Source of the DNA: Formicarius rufipectus
Taxonomy: Eukaryota; Chordata; Aves; Passeriformes; Formicariidae
Direction: 5' to 3'
Assembly (NCBI GenBank): GCA_013399695.1
Contig: VXAU01001849.1
Location: forward strand, 267,905 to 331,904
DNA: 64,000 bases
Part shown: one piece after another, positions 51,601-64,000 of the stretch
How the letters are laid out: each line of letters starts with the position of its first letter
Position numbering within the stretch: the first letter of the stretch is position 1
The notes under the pieces: model-generated
The model's database searches: none
What the model saw: only the letters and a program-made list of their open reading frames with translations
What the model was told of the DNA's origin: nothing
Made by a program: the position numbers and the translations under genes

Positions 51601-53880
51601 TTACTGGACTTCTAGAATGCCATTTTTTTAAGTGCTTTAATTTAGTTTTACTTTCTACAGAGGTACATGTAGCACTCTCATGACTGAGAAGCACAATGTT
51701 TACTATGTATACATATAGCATAACATGGTATTACAGTCCATTACCAAAAATGTGTTATTGTCTTCATTTTTGCTGTTAGGAAATTGCACTTTAATGCTTT
51801 GAATGGCATCCACACAAATACTGAGAGTTGTTACAGTGAGGTCCATAGAATTTACCACACACACACACAGCAGCTGGAGAACATATCAGGTATCACTAAC
51901 CTTGGCTGCAACATCTTACATGATACAAGCTATTGAGAAACAGGCAAAAATAGGTGTACTTGGGCAGTGAAGCCCATACTTACATTGTTAACTCCAGGAT
52001 TTGCTTCCCCATTAAGCAACCAGGCTGGGGTTTGAAGCCTCACAGGACCCTGGGGACCAGAAATGCAGCAGGCATTCTGAAGGGATTTGCTGCAGAGCCT
52101 GCACAGGAGGGGAGACAGCTGAACAGCCCACAAAGAATCACCCAGATTTCTTCTTCACGGATGCTGCCACCATCATTTGATGTAATTGAGTGTAAGGGAA
52201 AACATTTATTGATCTATTTCTAGAGGACAGGTTTTTATTTTGTGGCTTTATTTGCTTAGTCTAAAGTAAAACCCTTTTTGAGGGGAAAGGCCTTAAATAC
52301 TTTTATTTCTCTAGATCTTCCTTTCCATACAATTAATCAGTCACCTCTCCATTTTACTCCTACTGACACATTAGAGTGTCCATGCAGCCAACATGCTGCT
52401 CTTCTGAAGCTCAACAGATCACAAAAATGGAGAGGATATATTTGTTTCAAAGAGAACAAGCACTATGGGGCAAAACTGGAAACAAAACGCCCTTCTTGGG
52501 ACACAATCCTATGTTTCTGTGCATAGTACCCATTAGCCAGGAAGTCCTTCTGCAGTTCCTTACTCTTCGGGACCATGGCATTTGTTCAGGATTGTCTGGC
52601 ACCTTTCCATTCCTTTGCCTCGTATTCATTAACAGCCATCATGTCTAGTACCTTCATCTACTGCTTCCATTCTGGGAGCATTTTCCACAAAGCAGAAACA
52701 CCCAAACTTACACGTGTTTAATCCTGAAGTGTGTTTAGGAAACGTGGGGACATGTTTCAGGGGTCTCTCACAATCATTAATGGAAACTGTCATGTAGGTA
52801 GTTTCCCCCAACGATCCCTTTAATGTTATCACCTACTATTTCCATTCCAGAGAAGCCACTTATGTTTGTAACCCCTCCTACTTATGGTATAGGAACCAAA
52901 GGGGCACAGCATAGTGGGGCACAGACCAACACCACCATTACTTTTAATTGCTTCCATCTAACACAGCATTTGAAACGACCTCTTCAGTCTCATAAATTAG
53001 AACAATGTGGTGCTGGCACAGGTTAAAAACAATGCCTTAGCTTGCTTTGGCTGTTTATAGATGGGGAAAATGTCACATTCCTCAAATGAGATAGAACAGG
53101 TTCTTATTCCTTCCTGTCTGCATGTAACAATACAGGGAATTGCACAGGTCCAGAAACTGGATGTTACAAAGAGGAGAAAATTCACTGAATATCAAGAGGT
53201 GACAATTTCATGAATTGAAAAGCCTGAGGGATCAATTCATTGTTGCAGATGAATGGCAATATGAAGCAGGTAAATTGCATGCCTGGTTCCAGACGTCATC
53301 TCTGGAGGATATTGGACGACTTCCATCCACAGCAGATGCATATATGAGCAAAAATTAAGGCACTGGAAAATTGCTAACCTTTCCAGTCACTTTAATGCAT
53401 TCTGTTCTGCTTTGAACAAGGCTGTAGCCCTGAGAGCATGGCTTCCTACACCAGTTCAACTTTAGCAAAACATACATTCTCGCAATTAATTTTTACCATG
53501 GGACAAATAAAAATCTCTACACCACAAAGTGAAGACAAAACTAAAACTGAGAAACTTATCACCTGTGAAGTTTGTAACTGCTACAGAGTACAACTGGTTG
53601 ATTATCTGGGTGTTAACAATTTTGGACCGAGATTTCCTTGGCTGAGGTACTTAGTTTATTTAACTTACAGAGAGGTCAGTCTCCCCTTCTTCTCAGAGAA
53701 CAGCGATGAGCCAAAATCCATCCAAAATCTTTCAGAAATCAGCTAAAATACTTCCAAGAAGGTTGTTAAAGTTGGGAACTGATTCAGTTAAGACCATGAA
53801 AAGTCATTCAATTAAAAGCTACAGTATGTATGTATGGCTAGACTTCACAAACGAAGTTTTTACCCACGCCAAGTGGGTGA
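48700..53880. other. Intergenic, one weak exon candidate
   Basis: AT-rich, no recognised gene. In human, CXorf58 lies in this interval between APOO and KLHL15; no clear orthologue is visible. A short (AC)n run is near 51,859. The exon-like pair at 51,182-51,466 is treated as a finding. Confidence 0.45.
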
Positions 53881-53887
53881 ATCCCTC

Positions 53888-54121
53888 AAGCCTGCGCAGT
53901 GGATTTTTTAGGTGAGGCACAGTGTGCGCAGAACTGGCCCCACCCTTTACTCCTGAGGGTCATCTGCCAGGGCCTAGCAAGCTTGGACAGTGACAGCGAG
54001 GTCCTCAGGATGTAGGTTTTGGAGTCAGAGTTGTCCTTCTCCTAGGATGGCTGCCGGGCGGCTGACGAGCCCATCCTGCCCGAGGCAAATGTTGCATTGG
54101 CTGGGAATCGAACCGCGGTCC
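53888..54121 (-). mobile_element. tRNA-Ser-like SINE, copy 2 (reverse, 5'-truncated)
   Basis: On the minus strand it carries a B box GGTTCGATTCC (54,104-54,114), then about 90 bases absent from copy 1, then the shared body: CTCAGGAGTAAAGGG, GGGGCCAGTTCTGCGCAC and CCTAAAAAATCCACTGCGCA, ending GCAGGCTT at 53,888. The A box is missing; sequence past 54,121 is ordinary AT-rich DNA. Copy 1 therefore probably has an internal deletion and copy 2 a 5' truncation of one parent element. Confidence 0.78.
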
Positions 54122-54124
54122 AGT

Positions 54125-57100
54125 TAATTATATTAATAAAATTTTTCTTTTTTCTGGCTACATAATTCTTTTCAGTGTTTTGGATAACCTGACAGGAGAA
54201 ACAATGAAGGAAAAGTTATTACTTGACAGTAACTTCCTGATTGCAATAAATGAACTCCAAATCAGGAGAAGAAGTAATACACACACAACAACAAAAAGAA
54301 AAAAAAAAAAGTTTTGCTCTCTGAAATGTCTTCTTATGTAACTACAATATTTTGGATTTTGTGATTTTAATCAAGTCCTTGGTACCAAGTTGCCACCTGT
54401 GTTAGAGAAAAAAATCCTTGCAGAACTACCTGTAAGAGCCAGAGGAAGAAGAGAGAGCACGTGTGACATGATGAAAACCCTAAGGACCATCCTCAGCTGA
54501 CCAAGAACTCTTTCCTGGGTGTAAATTAGTCAAGAGGGCGTTCTGAGAGGTGAAAAAAGACAGCACAGCAATTCCCTGCTTTCCAGGAGTGAAAATGAAG
54601 GTCATCACTATACCAACATAAGGGAAGGGCACTTAGGCCATACCTCATATTGACACCAGTGTCAGCACAAGCATGAGCTGAGGCATTTTGTATGAATTTG
54701 GCCATCTGGGAAGGTAAATGTGAAATGAATACACTGAACACCTTAGAATTTTCCCCCTGAGACTACAGAACTTAAACAAGAAGCAAATATTTGGTTTCAG
54801 ATGGCATTATGCAATTTTTTGACAAAGAAGGGATGGCAAAGTCAGAAAGTCTCATCAGTAGTACTAAGTACATATAAACAGACCCACAGAATGCACAATT
54901 CACCACAGGAAACAAAGATACTCAGAGAAGATAATTACATGGTTGATGTAAATAAAACCACAGGACAAAAAAAAAAACTCCTAACAAACCAATGTTTAGA
55001 ACATGCCTGAGGACATATTGAAATGGCTGTGGGAAATCAGGCTGCCAGGTTAAGCCAAAGACAGACGTCTCGTAAAATTAAATAGTGTAATAAAAGGACT
55101 AACCATTAAAGCCATCTATCTCATTGGAAAACAAATATTTAACTCAGCACCACCTGTTGAAAATATTTATCCTTAATGCAGGAGAACTGCTACCAAGGGT
55201 GACATCACCAGGAGACACCTTTGACAGACAACAGATACACGGCAAAAAGAGTACTTTTTTCTGTTCCTTAAGTACCTCATACCATCAGTGTAAAATGCCT
55301 GGTGCTCAGCATGTGCTGCTTAATGCTAGCATCCATTCCAATGGATAGATGACTTTCCAATGGACAGATGACTGATCTGTAAACACTGCCTACAGCGCCT
55401 GTCATTACGACTACTGAATCAAGTGGAAAGTGTTAACGAAAACAAGATATTAAAGCTGCCTTTACAGATATTCCCTAACCTCTCCCTTGAATGAAGCTTT
55501 CACACATGCCAAAAAAGTTGCCTTGGACAAGAAGGCACTGCAGCTAAAGGATGACATTAAACCATCAGCAAGATTTGACAGGGTGAAGGCTGGGTGGGGG
55601 TTCATGTGTTCATGAGTATGTTATGAACCCAAAAGGTATAGAACTGATACAAAGTCCATGCAACCCCCAAAGCAACACTTTGCCTTTCCATATTATGAAG
55701 CCAGTAGAGCCAGAAAAAAAAAAAAGGCAACCAAAACCAAAACAAACAAAACCAATTAAACCAACAAAAAAACCATCCAAACAACCCTCCACTCCCCAAA
55801 AACACCCCCACAAGAACCCCAAAACCCCAATCCCTAACAAAGGGAGAACATCTGTTGAAATAAATTCTTTCAAGTTAACAAGAGAGAATAACTTACACCA
55901 ACGGATTTAGAATTCACTGAAAAAAACCCTTTGCCAAAATAACATTAATTTCATACCACACAAGTGAACGTAGATTATTGAACTACTGCCAAAAAAAGGC
56001 CACATGTTCAAAAAGAGAGTGAAGAATTTGGTATGAATTAGTTAAAATGCAAGTGCTCTCCTTAGTGAAACAATGGAAACGTTGTTGGAGATGCCTAATC
56101 AACTACAAAGGTGGTAAGTCAGTCGGCATAACATCTTGGAAGAAAGGTATTTCAAAACATACAACCTGGTTCACAGGGAAGGGAAATTAAAAGGTGAGCA
56201 AAAAGAAATGTAAATAACATTTACAGTGTGAAAAGATTGGTGTCATTCTCTCCCACTGTGTCAGTCTAATGCATTTGATCTCCTCTTGAACCCTAAATGG
56301 GGACAATATCACAAGTAAAAGGGGTCCTTCCTCCCATGATGAATTCCCACTGGGACCAGCACAAATGCATCCACAGCGTTCTCATTAAACAGTACACAGT
56401 GTAGGATGAAGACAAGTTACCGAAAAAGGAGGTGCAGGGGGACTTTCATATAAGCAAAGTTTAAAGTAATTTGAATTATTAAAATGAAACTAAAATACTA
56501 TTTCAAAACTCAATATTGAAAAAAATAAAGACACCACAGTTATTTTCAAACATTCCTGACAGCAGATTTTTAAACCAGGGGCTTTGATCTGAGAGAGACT
56601 TGCCAAAAAACAGTGACAGAGAAAAGAAGTGTGGGAATGGACTGACAAGGAAGGCTTTCATCTGACTGCTTGAGAAAAGAAAATTCTAACCTGTTTTACC
56701 TGCCCCTCCACCCCGCTCCCTCTTCTTGGTATTGAATGTTGTTCTAATCTGACATTTTAATCCTGAAATGAAGTTTCCCTTTCCTGCTATAGGAAACATT
56801 GAGCAGTGTGACTTGGACTTCTGGCACTTTGAGGTCCAAGTGTGCGATGAACACACGCTGTGTCAGAGCCTCAATTCCGTGTAGGGGAGAGCAGGGAACA
56901 GTCTCTCCTGGTTGCTGACCAAGGGCTGCCTTCACTGTTCAGTCTTACAGGTTAAACACCTTCACACTGGATTACAAATGTAACAATAAAGTCGACTCCA
57001 AATATTATTTCAAGCTTGAAATGCAGAGCAGACAGATGAATGTGCTAAAGCAATTAAAACTGGGAAGACTTTAAAAAACAGCTATAGAAATGGCTATATA

Positions 57101-57300
57101 TGGCTATATATATATGGCAATATATATATATATATATATATGGCTATGTAACCACATCCAGTTTTCCTTGACAGGATAACTAACACAACGTTACAGAAAC
57201 ATTGCAGCGTAAGTTTTGAAGAGCTGCTTCACTGACCAAACTCTGAAGTCATCCAGGTCCATTATATTTCTGAGCATTAAAAAGTTTACACAAGTGCATT
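54125..57300. other. Intergenic with low-complexity tracts
   Basis: No gene seen. An A/C-rich tract runs over about 55,712-55,830 and explains the low-complexity frames on both strands there. A (TA)n microsatellite with GGC interruptions (TATATGGC) is at about 57,090-57,142. Confidence 0.5.
57090..57142. repeat. (TA)n microsatellite with TATATGGC interruptions
   Basis: Alternating TA runs, the longest at about 57,120-57,141, are separated by GGC/GGCA interruptions that recur four times. Probably length-polymorphic. Confidence 0.9.
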
Positions 57301-57316
57301 TAAAGACTAAAAATAT

Positions 57317-60300
57317 TTTATTTACACTTTTCTTTATACATATTTTATACATTTTTTTCAGTTTGAAACCCAAACAGAGCACATAAGCAAGATTGAGCAT
57401 ACTGTATCCATAGCAAGGGAAAATTACTTTCTGCCAGAAAAGACAAGAAAAAATGATTTAAAACAGTAAAAAGAGGCAATTCTTAAATTATTTAGTGAAG
57501 TTTATAGCAGCCCTGGGGTAATCATTAGACAGTTAATCCAAATGTAGACATGAGGTCATATACATATAATTTTAATTTTCTATTGGAAAAGTATTTCCAA
57601 TTACTAGACACAAACACAGTTGTTTGAAAATAACTTCTCCTGTTAACTTATCAAATACATTCTTTGCAATACAAACAATCTGATATTGTACATGGGAATG
57701 GTAGGATATTATAATGTAATTGCAATCTCCAGCATATAATAATTTATTTTTAAAAGATCTACAAAAATAACAATATGTAGGGAAAATATTTAAAATAAAA
57801 GCATAGTTCACTCTTCCCTTCACCTGTTCCAGAACTGACATAAAATTTAGGTGGGTCCCACTGAGGTAATAAAAGCCCCCTAATTAACTTTTCAGTCCCA
57901 CAGAACACTGCATTTTCTAGACTTACATCAAGGTTTTCTATCAGAGCCATAAATAAAAACTACTATCTGCAAATAGAAGTGACTTTCCCCTAGCTACCAG
58001 CTTAATATTAATCCAAAGGTATTTGAAATTGGTTTTTGAAAGCTACTTTAAAAAGACTACACAAACATTAATTGAAATTTGGGAAATGAATTAAAAAATT
58101 AGTAGAGAAACATACAGGAAAGCTCTGCTCAAATCAGTTTTCCTGCCACATACAACTCAGTTTTATGAAGTTTACCCACATAAATGTAAATTTTCAAGTT
58201 ACTCACCAACTTTCAAAAATAGAATAGAGATGCAAAAGTAGTCATTAGTATTTATTTTAAGCAGCTTCAAGTTGTGTAACAAACATGAAAATCCCAGAAT
58301 GTTAGCTACAGGACACCGGCAAGCTCTGTTTAAACAGATGACTCGCGCTTTCCAGTTACGTTCTTTCCCACTATCCTTCAGTGAGCACTACCACACGTGG
58401 CAGATGCTTATTCAAGTAACTTCACCAGCTGTATTTTTTATTAACAGAAGAGCAGGAGGGTGTTTTCTTTGATGCCTAAACCCTATAAACACTTAAGCAC
58501 AGGCTTAGTAACACTTGTGTTTACATGTTTTCTTTGAAGTACCTTATAGTTCCCTGTTTTCCTTATACTGGACTAACTCACGTAAGCAAAGAACACATTT
58601 GAAGTGTTAAATGAATCTGAGGACAAATTCACCTTTTTTTTTTTTTTTTTTAGGAAATATATATTAAAAAGGCAAAATGCCTCTACAAATTTTTAGAAAT
58701 TTTTAGACTTTTTTAGAAAGACTATCATATACAAGCTGACAGAAGCTTGGTTTATCTTTAGAGAACTGTTAGTGTCTCCCCATAATGCTAACCTTTCCTT
58801 TGCTACAGAATGGACATAGTGAGTTAAGCAATGTTTTTCTTTCTAAACCAGTTTGAATTTGTACCTGCTGAATTTCATCTTTGCTTTCTGAGTGTCAGGT
58901 GACGCTTCATCTCTGATGCAAGTAGTTATCATATTATCAACATGAGGAAACACAGCACTTGGGTTTCTAAGGCAAGAGAGCCTTGTGAAAAAACGGCTGC
59001 AAATCTCTGAAACCAGGGAAACAAAGTCAAACCCTTGGATCTAATTTAATAGGACCACTATCATACTGCAGAAAGTAGGACATCCACACTTTCCAAACGG
59101 AAGGAAGATAAAAGCAGGTTGCCAGGTAGCTCATATGCTGCCACTTGCTAGCAGTGCTTTCTGAAACAGCAGGGCCTTTGTAAATCCAAGTACTGCCTTC
59201 CTCCAGCTGAATTCATGGGGGAAAAAAAACTTCAGAAGTTTCTTTTTGCCACCTTATACCTCCCACTATAAAACTAACAAGATTTTGTGGGGGAAAATAA
59301 ATGATTTTTTCCTTATGCAGTACTTTTTTAAAAAACCCCATCCCTTAAAAATAGGCATAGCAGCATGTGAAATGGGAACTGGCAGTGTCCGGTCCCTTTA
59401 CAGGAACACTGCGCTTTTTGTACATTGCTTCACTTGAAACAAAACTTTCCTACTGGAATTGATTGCTAAATTAAGAAATGAAGATAGATTTTTTTTTCTG
59501 TAGACATGAAAAAAACCCCACAAACCACACTACATTGTAACTCAGTGTCTACTTTTTTTCTAAAAAAAGGGCAAATACACTTGCTTTTCAAAGCAGGTCA
59601 TCTGTTGAATTTTAAATATGTGGGTGACATTAGATTTGCCAGTATTCCATTGTGGTAGGGGTGGGAATAGAACCTCCCAAAACTTTATAATCAAAGACTG
59701 AAACTTACCTTTTCCTTGAGAAATGAGAGGCATTTAAATTATTTTTTTTTAAACTCATCTTAATCTGATCAGAATGCTCAAAATTTTACAGTAATAGGCT
59801 ATTCTTATTAGCCAGCCTAGTTTTGTTCCTATTTGAAAACTAAATTACCTCAAGCTAAGTAATAAAAGCAAACAAACTTTCAATTAAAAAAAAAACCCTC
59901 CAATATATATAAAGTAACAAAAATAACTGTCTCAAAAGTTCCACTGCAATATAAAAGAGAAAGTAAGCTAATTTTCTGTTTCATGTCTGAAACAACAAAA
60001 GCACAGTAGAAATGTAAATTGACAAAACATTGTCACATACCCCCACACATTCTAAACCCAAGCAAATTCCAATCATTCCTAATGCTGGAAAGGTTACAGC
60101 CAGCCTCTCAATGGAGACACAACTTTCAAGGAAGCTGAAACCAACAGATTAATTAAAATTTCACAGAACAATTACTATTACAATCCTGAACAAGATTTTT
60201 CAGAACTGGGCACCTGATGACAGATACGAACCTAACAGCAGAGCACCAAAAATGATCTGCTTCTTCATGTTTCAAGTGTCAGTACTCACCAATGCCTTTC

Positions 60301-62884
60301 ACAGCAGCTGCTTGGCCCACAGAACCTCAGAAGGTGCTTAAATGCAGACTTCCAAACGTAAATTGAGACACTCCCATCCTCATGTTATTTTTAATAAAGC
60401 CTTGGTCATGTCTCTAAGATATCTGAATCCTGATATCCAGAACCATTCCCTACACTGGCCCTTGATAAAAGTGAGTACTCTTGTACTACACAGAACGTGC
60501 CCATGAAAGCCTTCTCACGTAGGACTAGTTTTTGCTAACTTATTGAGTAATGAGTTGGTGACAAACAGAATAATAATTAAAAAGAAATGTTTAACACCCC
60601 TTGTTTTTTTGTCTTGTGACTCAATATTCCAAGAACTATGTACAGTCAGCACAGAGCCAGCACCTACTGGAGTCAGTTTATCTCTGCACCCATGCAGGGC
60701 GACACACACCCAAGTTTCACGGTGAAACTGAGGTTCAAGTGTAAGCCACACCGGCTTTAAGTTAAGCCATCAAGAAAGTAAATTAGATTTCTAATTCACT
60801 AAACTGAATTCCTAATAAAAAAAGACAAATTTAACTGCAAACTATCCTGCATCAGAAGGCTAAATATCATTATTTGGTCCAGTCACTTCTGGTGTAAATA
60901 ATTTATCACTACAGCTATGATGGCATACATTATCTCTTAAAATATAAGAAAATATTCCATCAATAAATCACTTCTAACAAAAAAAAAATCTGCTGACTTG
61001 CAATAGAAATCCAAATACCTTTCAACTCAGAACATAATAACTACAAAAATATCAAAATATAGAATGAGGAGTTTTAAACATTGTTTTAACTTGTCTAATG
61101 TCAAACTTTGTTTAGACAATATGTGTTATTTATAAAATAGAAAATTCAGGGTGATATTGGTCCCTTTGTAAGTGCATTCTTTTGAACTCCCTGAGTACCA
61201 CACATTCCTTTTCTACAGTGATTTCTGACTGGAAGATGCTGAATAAAGTGGTTTTGCATTGCTGCATATAAAGTCTATTACTTGAAGTGAAACACAGCAG
61301 CGCAAGACTTTCCAGAATATGCAGCTGCATGTTTCAGCATCTGAACTGTGAGCATTCAACCTTCCCAAATCTCTCCTTTAGGTTCTAGAAGTGGCTAATT
61401 TCACATCCATGAAGATAATCAAAATGCAAGTGCTGTTATCATTTATGTCTTGGCAGATAATTCTTACCAATCTACTGTCAGTTAAATTCAATGCAGTTAT
61501 CCAAAGCCCTGTCGGACCACACATCTCAATTCAGGCACTCCAAGGTCAGTAGCCTTAGTTGTGTAGGGTTTTTATATTAAAGAAACAGAAATTATACCAA
61601 CCATTCAACCATATAACTCCACATTTGCAAAACACAGTAGTTCTTAACTGTTAATAATGAAAATAATAGTAACAATAAAAATATTATACTACTTCAATAC
61701 AAGTACTCATGTTGAAAAGTGAGTACAAGCAGAGTACTGAGAATAAACTGTGGCATATCCAGTATCTGGTTCCAAAAATAACTGTGGGTCACAGCAGTGT
61801 TGAGCATTCACTTATTGACATTTTCCATTTTCATGAAAAAAGAAAACTGGGCAGCACATTGAAACCGAAAAGAAACTCAGGTAAGGTGAGCTTACATTTT
61901 AAAAAATAATTTATAGAATAACAAATAATCAACAGTTCATTATGTAGCAACAATATAAAGAGTTTAAAGTTACTGAATCAATCAGTATATACTAAAGATA
62001 CTTTGATACCAAATGAGGCCTGTGGTTACTTAAGAACTTTGAATTATTTAGCTTATTAAAGAATACCTTAAATTCAACAGATATGGCTGAATCTGTGCAC
62101 TAGTTAAAATATAATATTGTAACCGCACATAAAAAGATGCATTTATATACAGTTTTTACAGTGTATGCACATGTATGTATACTTTTTTTACTCACCAAAC
62201 ACAATGCAGACAACAGAAGGCAGCATAGAAATAGTGTTTTGAATATAAAAATGCTTTGTTTTCAATTTAGTAGAAAATGTTTCATTTGCAGTTTGGCAGA
62301 CTTACTGGTACTACTATACAAAACCAGGAAAAAGGTCATGCAAAGAGGTTAAAATTCTTCTCCAAAGTAAAGAAGGGAAAACAAAAACACCTGGTAGATT
62401 TAAGGATGCAGTTAATGGGAAAAGTATCTAAAAGATAAAATACAGAAAGGGTTTGGTTTTGTTATTTTATACCTGGTTGTACCCTAGTACAGGTGATGAG
62501 GTTTATTTTGATACTCAATTTAAAAAATGCAAATAAAGTCTTTCTTCTCTTTCACAAATACTTTGTCAAATTCAACTTATTTCAAAAGTATAGTGGTATA
62601 ATGGCCATTAAAAAAAAAAAAAAAAANAAAAATTTATTTTTCATAGCTATGTTAAAAACAAAAACAAAAACAAAAACAACAACAAAGTTTTTACAAGGTC
62701 AGACCAACTACTGGCTTTTCTAATAAACTTGGTAAGTACACTCTCTCTACATCCTGTTTCTCTAGAGCATTTAACAGTTGTTCTTATACACAAGGAAATG
62801 TCTCTGAAGGAATTTAACTGGTTTGTATTTTTTTTGACAAATTAGGTAGAGCTTTTTGTATTTCACTGAGTCGCTCATTCAGTT
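57317..62884 (-). other. KLHL15: Probable long KLHL15 3' UTR
   Basis: AT-rich non-coding DNA follows the KLHL15 stop on the minus strand. Minus-strand AATAAA signals occur near 62,633, 62,503 and 58,250 and at 57,317-57,322. The last overlaps a Pumilio-type TGTAAATA (57,319-57,326). Mammalian KLHL15 mRNAs have a 3' UTR of several kilobases, so the distal site is plausible; the true end is unknown. An A tract with one N (62,627) and (CAAAAA)n lie at about 62,610-62,685. Confidence 0.45.
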
Positions 62885-63994
62885 TTAGCTGCAACGTCTG
62901 ACATGCTCCAAAACATATTCAGGAAAGTGCAGGCTGCAGACTTGTAAGCCATCCAGCTTGCATGGCATCCTTGGATATTCATCTTCTTTCCATTTATTTT
63001 CCTCTGGATCAAAGGTGAGAATTGAATCGCTGTAATGACCATTGTAACAAAGGCCTCCAAGAACCATTATCTGCTTGTCCAGAACAGCTACACCATGACC
63101 ACTCCTACCAATTGGCATAGAAGCCAATATAGTCCATTGATCAGTATCAGGGTCATAAACCTCTGTAGAAGGACATCCTTGAGATTCAAAGGAGGCCCTC
63201 AGGATCACACAGACACCACCAAAGACATAAAGCTTACCATTGTAAGAAATCATTTTGTGAAAGCATCTTGCATAGTTCATTTTGCATTTGTTCTCCCAAC
63301 AGTTAGTGACCACTTGAGTTCTCCTTGTTCGCTGCTCTACCGTCCCTTCTTTACTGGGATCAAACACACACACTTGCTTCGACGTCGAAGATGATGTAAT
63401 TCCACCAGTGATATACAGCTTGTTACCAAGCACAGTCCCTTCATGTCCATACTTATTGACTGGATAGGGATCCACAAATTCCCATTTATCTTCAGTAATA
63501 TCGTACCGTTCAGTTGAGTAAAACGTTTCATCCCTGGTTCTCCCAGCCACTGCATAAACATACCTCCCAATAACTCCAACAGCAAACTCAGAACGTGGAA
63601 CAGACATGTCTGCCATTCGTAACCAAGTGTTCTGTCTTGGGTCATATCTAAACACTTTGGATGAAGCATGAAACTCACCATCTGGCCCCAGTTCTTCCCC
63701 ACCTAGCAAGAACACGAAGTTATTTACAATGGCAAGGCAGTCTGGTCGTAAAGGTACTTGAGGACCCTCTAGTTCCCACCAGACTCTGGGTTTGTGCAAG
63801 AGAAGAATTTTACTGTTTACCATACTGTGTCCTATCATTCCTCTAAATACTGCAGTCTGGGGTTTTGCAGAACGAATTCTGTTCGATTTCATTTCCATCA
63901 AAGGCTGTTGGTGAACGCTATGAAAGTAATTCATGGCTTGGTCAACCTCATGTCGCAGCTGCCGGGAGTATCGATAAAACTCTGATGTTTTTAC
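62885..63994 (-). CDS. KLHL15: Kelch-like protein 15, last coding exon (Kelch propeller)
   Basis: A single open exon of 369 codons plus stop, with an acceptor CATAG at 63,995-63,999. It matches the C-terminal 60% of vertebrate KLHL15 (about 604 aa). KLHL15 is a BTB-BACK-Kelch adaptor that brings substrates to CUL3-RBX1 ubiquitin ligase; known mammalian substrates include the PP2A subunit PPP2R5B, CtIP/RBBP8 and doublecortin. Visible here are the end of the BACK region (KTSEFYRYSRQLR...) and Kelch blades with their Gly pairs: FLLGGEELG, YAVAGRTRDE, YITGGITSS, YVFGGVCV and MVLGGLCYNG, each followed by a Y/F-DP..W-type strand. It ends YVLEHVRRCS. The BTB domain and start codon are beyond the window edge. 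The frame is intact. The internal ATG at 63,932-63,934 is not the start, because the frame is open to the splice site. Confidence 0.98.
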   Translation of the reverse strand, partial: VKTSEFYRYSRQLRHEVDQAMNYFHSVHQQPLMEMKSNRIRSAKPQTAVFRGMIGHSMVNSKILLLHKPRVWWELEGPQVPLRPDCLAIVNNFVFLLGGEELGPDGEFHASSKVFRYDPRQNTWLRMADMSVPRSEFAVGVIGRYVYAVAGRTRDETFYSTERYDITEDKWEFVDPYPVNKYGHEGTVLGNKLYITGGITSSSTSKQVCVFDPSKEGTVEQRTRRTQVVTNCWENKCKMNYARCFHKMISYNGKLYVFGGVCVILRASFESQGCPSTEVYDPDTDQWTILASMPIGRSGHGVAVLDKQIMVLGGLCYNGHYSDSILTFDPEENKWKEDEYPRMPCKLDGLQVCSLHFPEYVLEHVRRCS

Positions 63995-64000
63995 CTATGA

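Noticed and set aside
55602..55910. Hydrophobic Trp/Phe/Gly-rich and Lys/Pro-rich frames
   Set aside because: Both are translations of one A/C low-complexity tract.

Overview
This is an avian (bird) chromosomal segment. CR1 LINEs in both orientations, endogenous-retrovirus LTRs of bird type and the gene order SAT1 - APOO - KLHL15 all point that way; the same three genes are neighbours in human Xp22.11. The exact species cannot be read from the sequence. Three protein-coding genes can be supported. All other long open frames lack splice logic or recognisable homology and look like noise.

Layout. (1) 1-1,290: the last three coding exons and 3' UTR of SAT1 on the + strand. (2) About 1.3-29 kb: intergenic DNA with three CR1 copies, an orphan CpG island at about 2.95-3.90 kb, a second GC/CpG-rich patch at about 12.75-13.9 kb, a pair of homeodomain-type motifs near 2.3 kb and two unassigned exon-like blocks at 10.1 and 11.45 kb. 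(3) 29.8-46.33 kb: APOO (MIC26) on the - strand. Seven coding exons were placed to the base, all with matching phases, but the short last coding segment is unresolved. The introns hold a CR1, an LTR-like remnant, a tRNA-derived SINE and a 32-bp minisatellite. A CpG-island promoter lies at about 45.94-46.46 kb, followed upstream by a G-rich minisatellite. (4) 46.7-48.7 kb: a repeat cluster with a CR1, an inverted pair of ERVL-type LTR pieces, a complete 690-bp solo LTR with an ATAC target-site duplication, an assembly gap and another CR1. (5) 48.7-57.3 kb: intergenic DNA with one weak two-exon candidate near 51.2-51.5 kb and a second SINE copy at 53.9-54.1 kb. (6) About 57.3-62.88 kb: AT-rich DNA that is probably the long KLHL15 3' UTR. 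62,885-63,994 is the large last coding exon of KLHL15 (- strand), which encodes the Kelch propeller.

The genes do not form a pathway. SAT1 is a cytosolic polyamine acetyltransferase, APOO a mitochondrial cristae (MICOS) protein and KLHL15 a CUL3 ubiquitin-ligase adaptor; they are linked only by old synteny. The most novel-looking item is a tRNA-Ser-like SINE present in two diverged copies with a shared body. The exon-like blocks at 10-11.7 kb and 51.2-51.5 kb are speculative.
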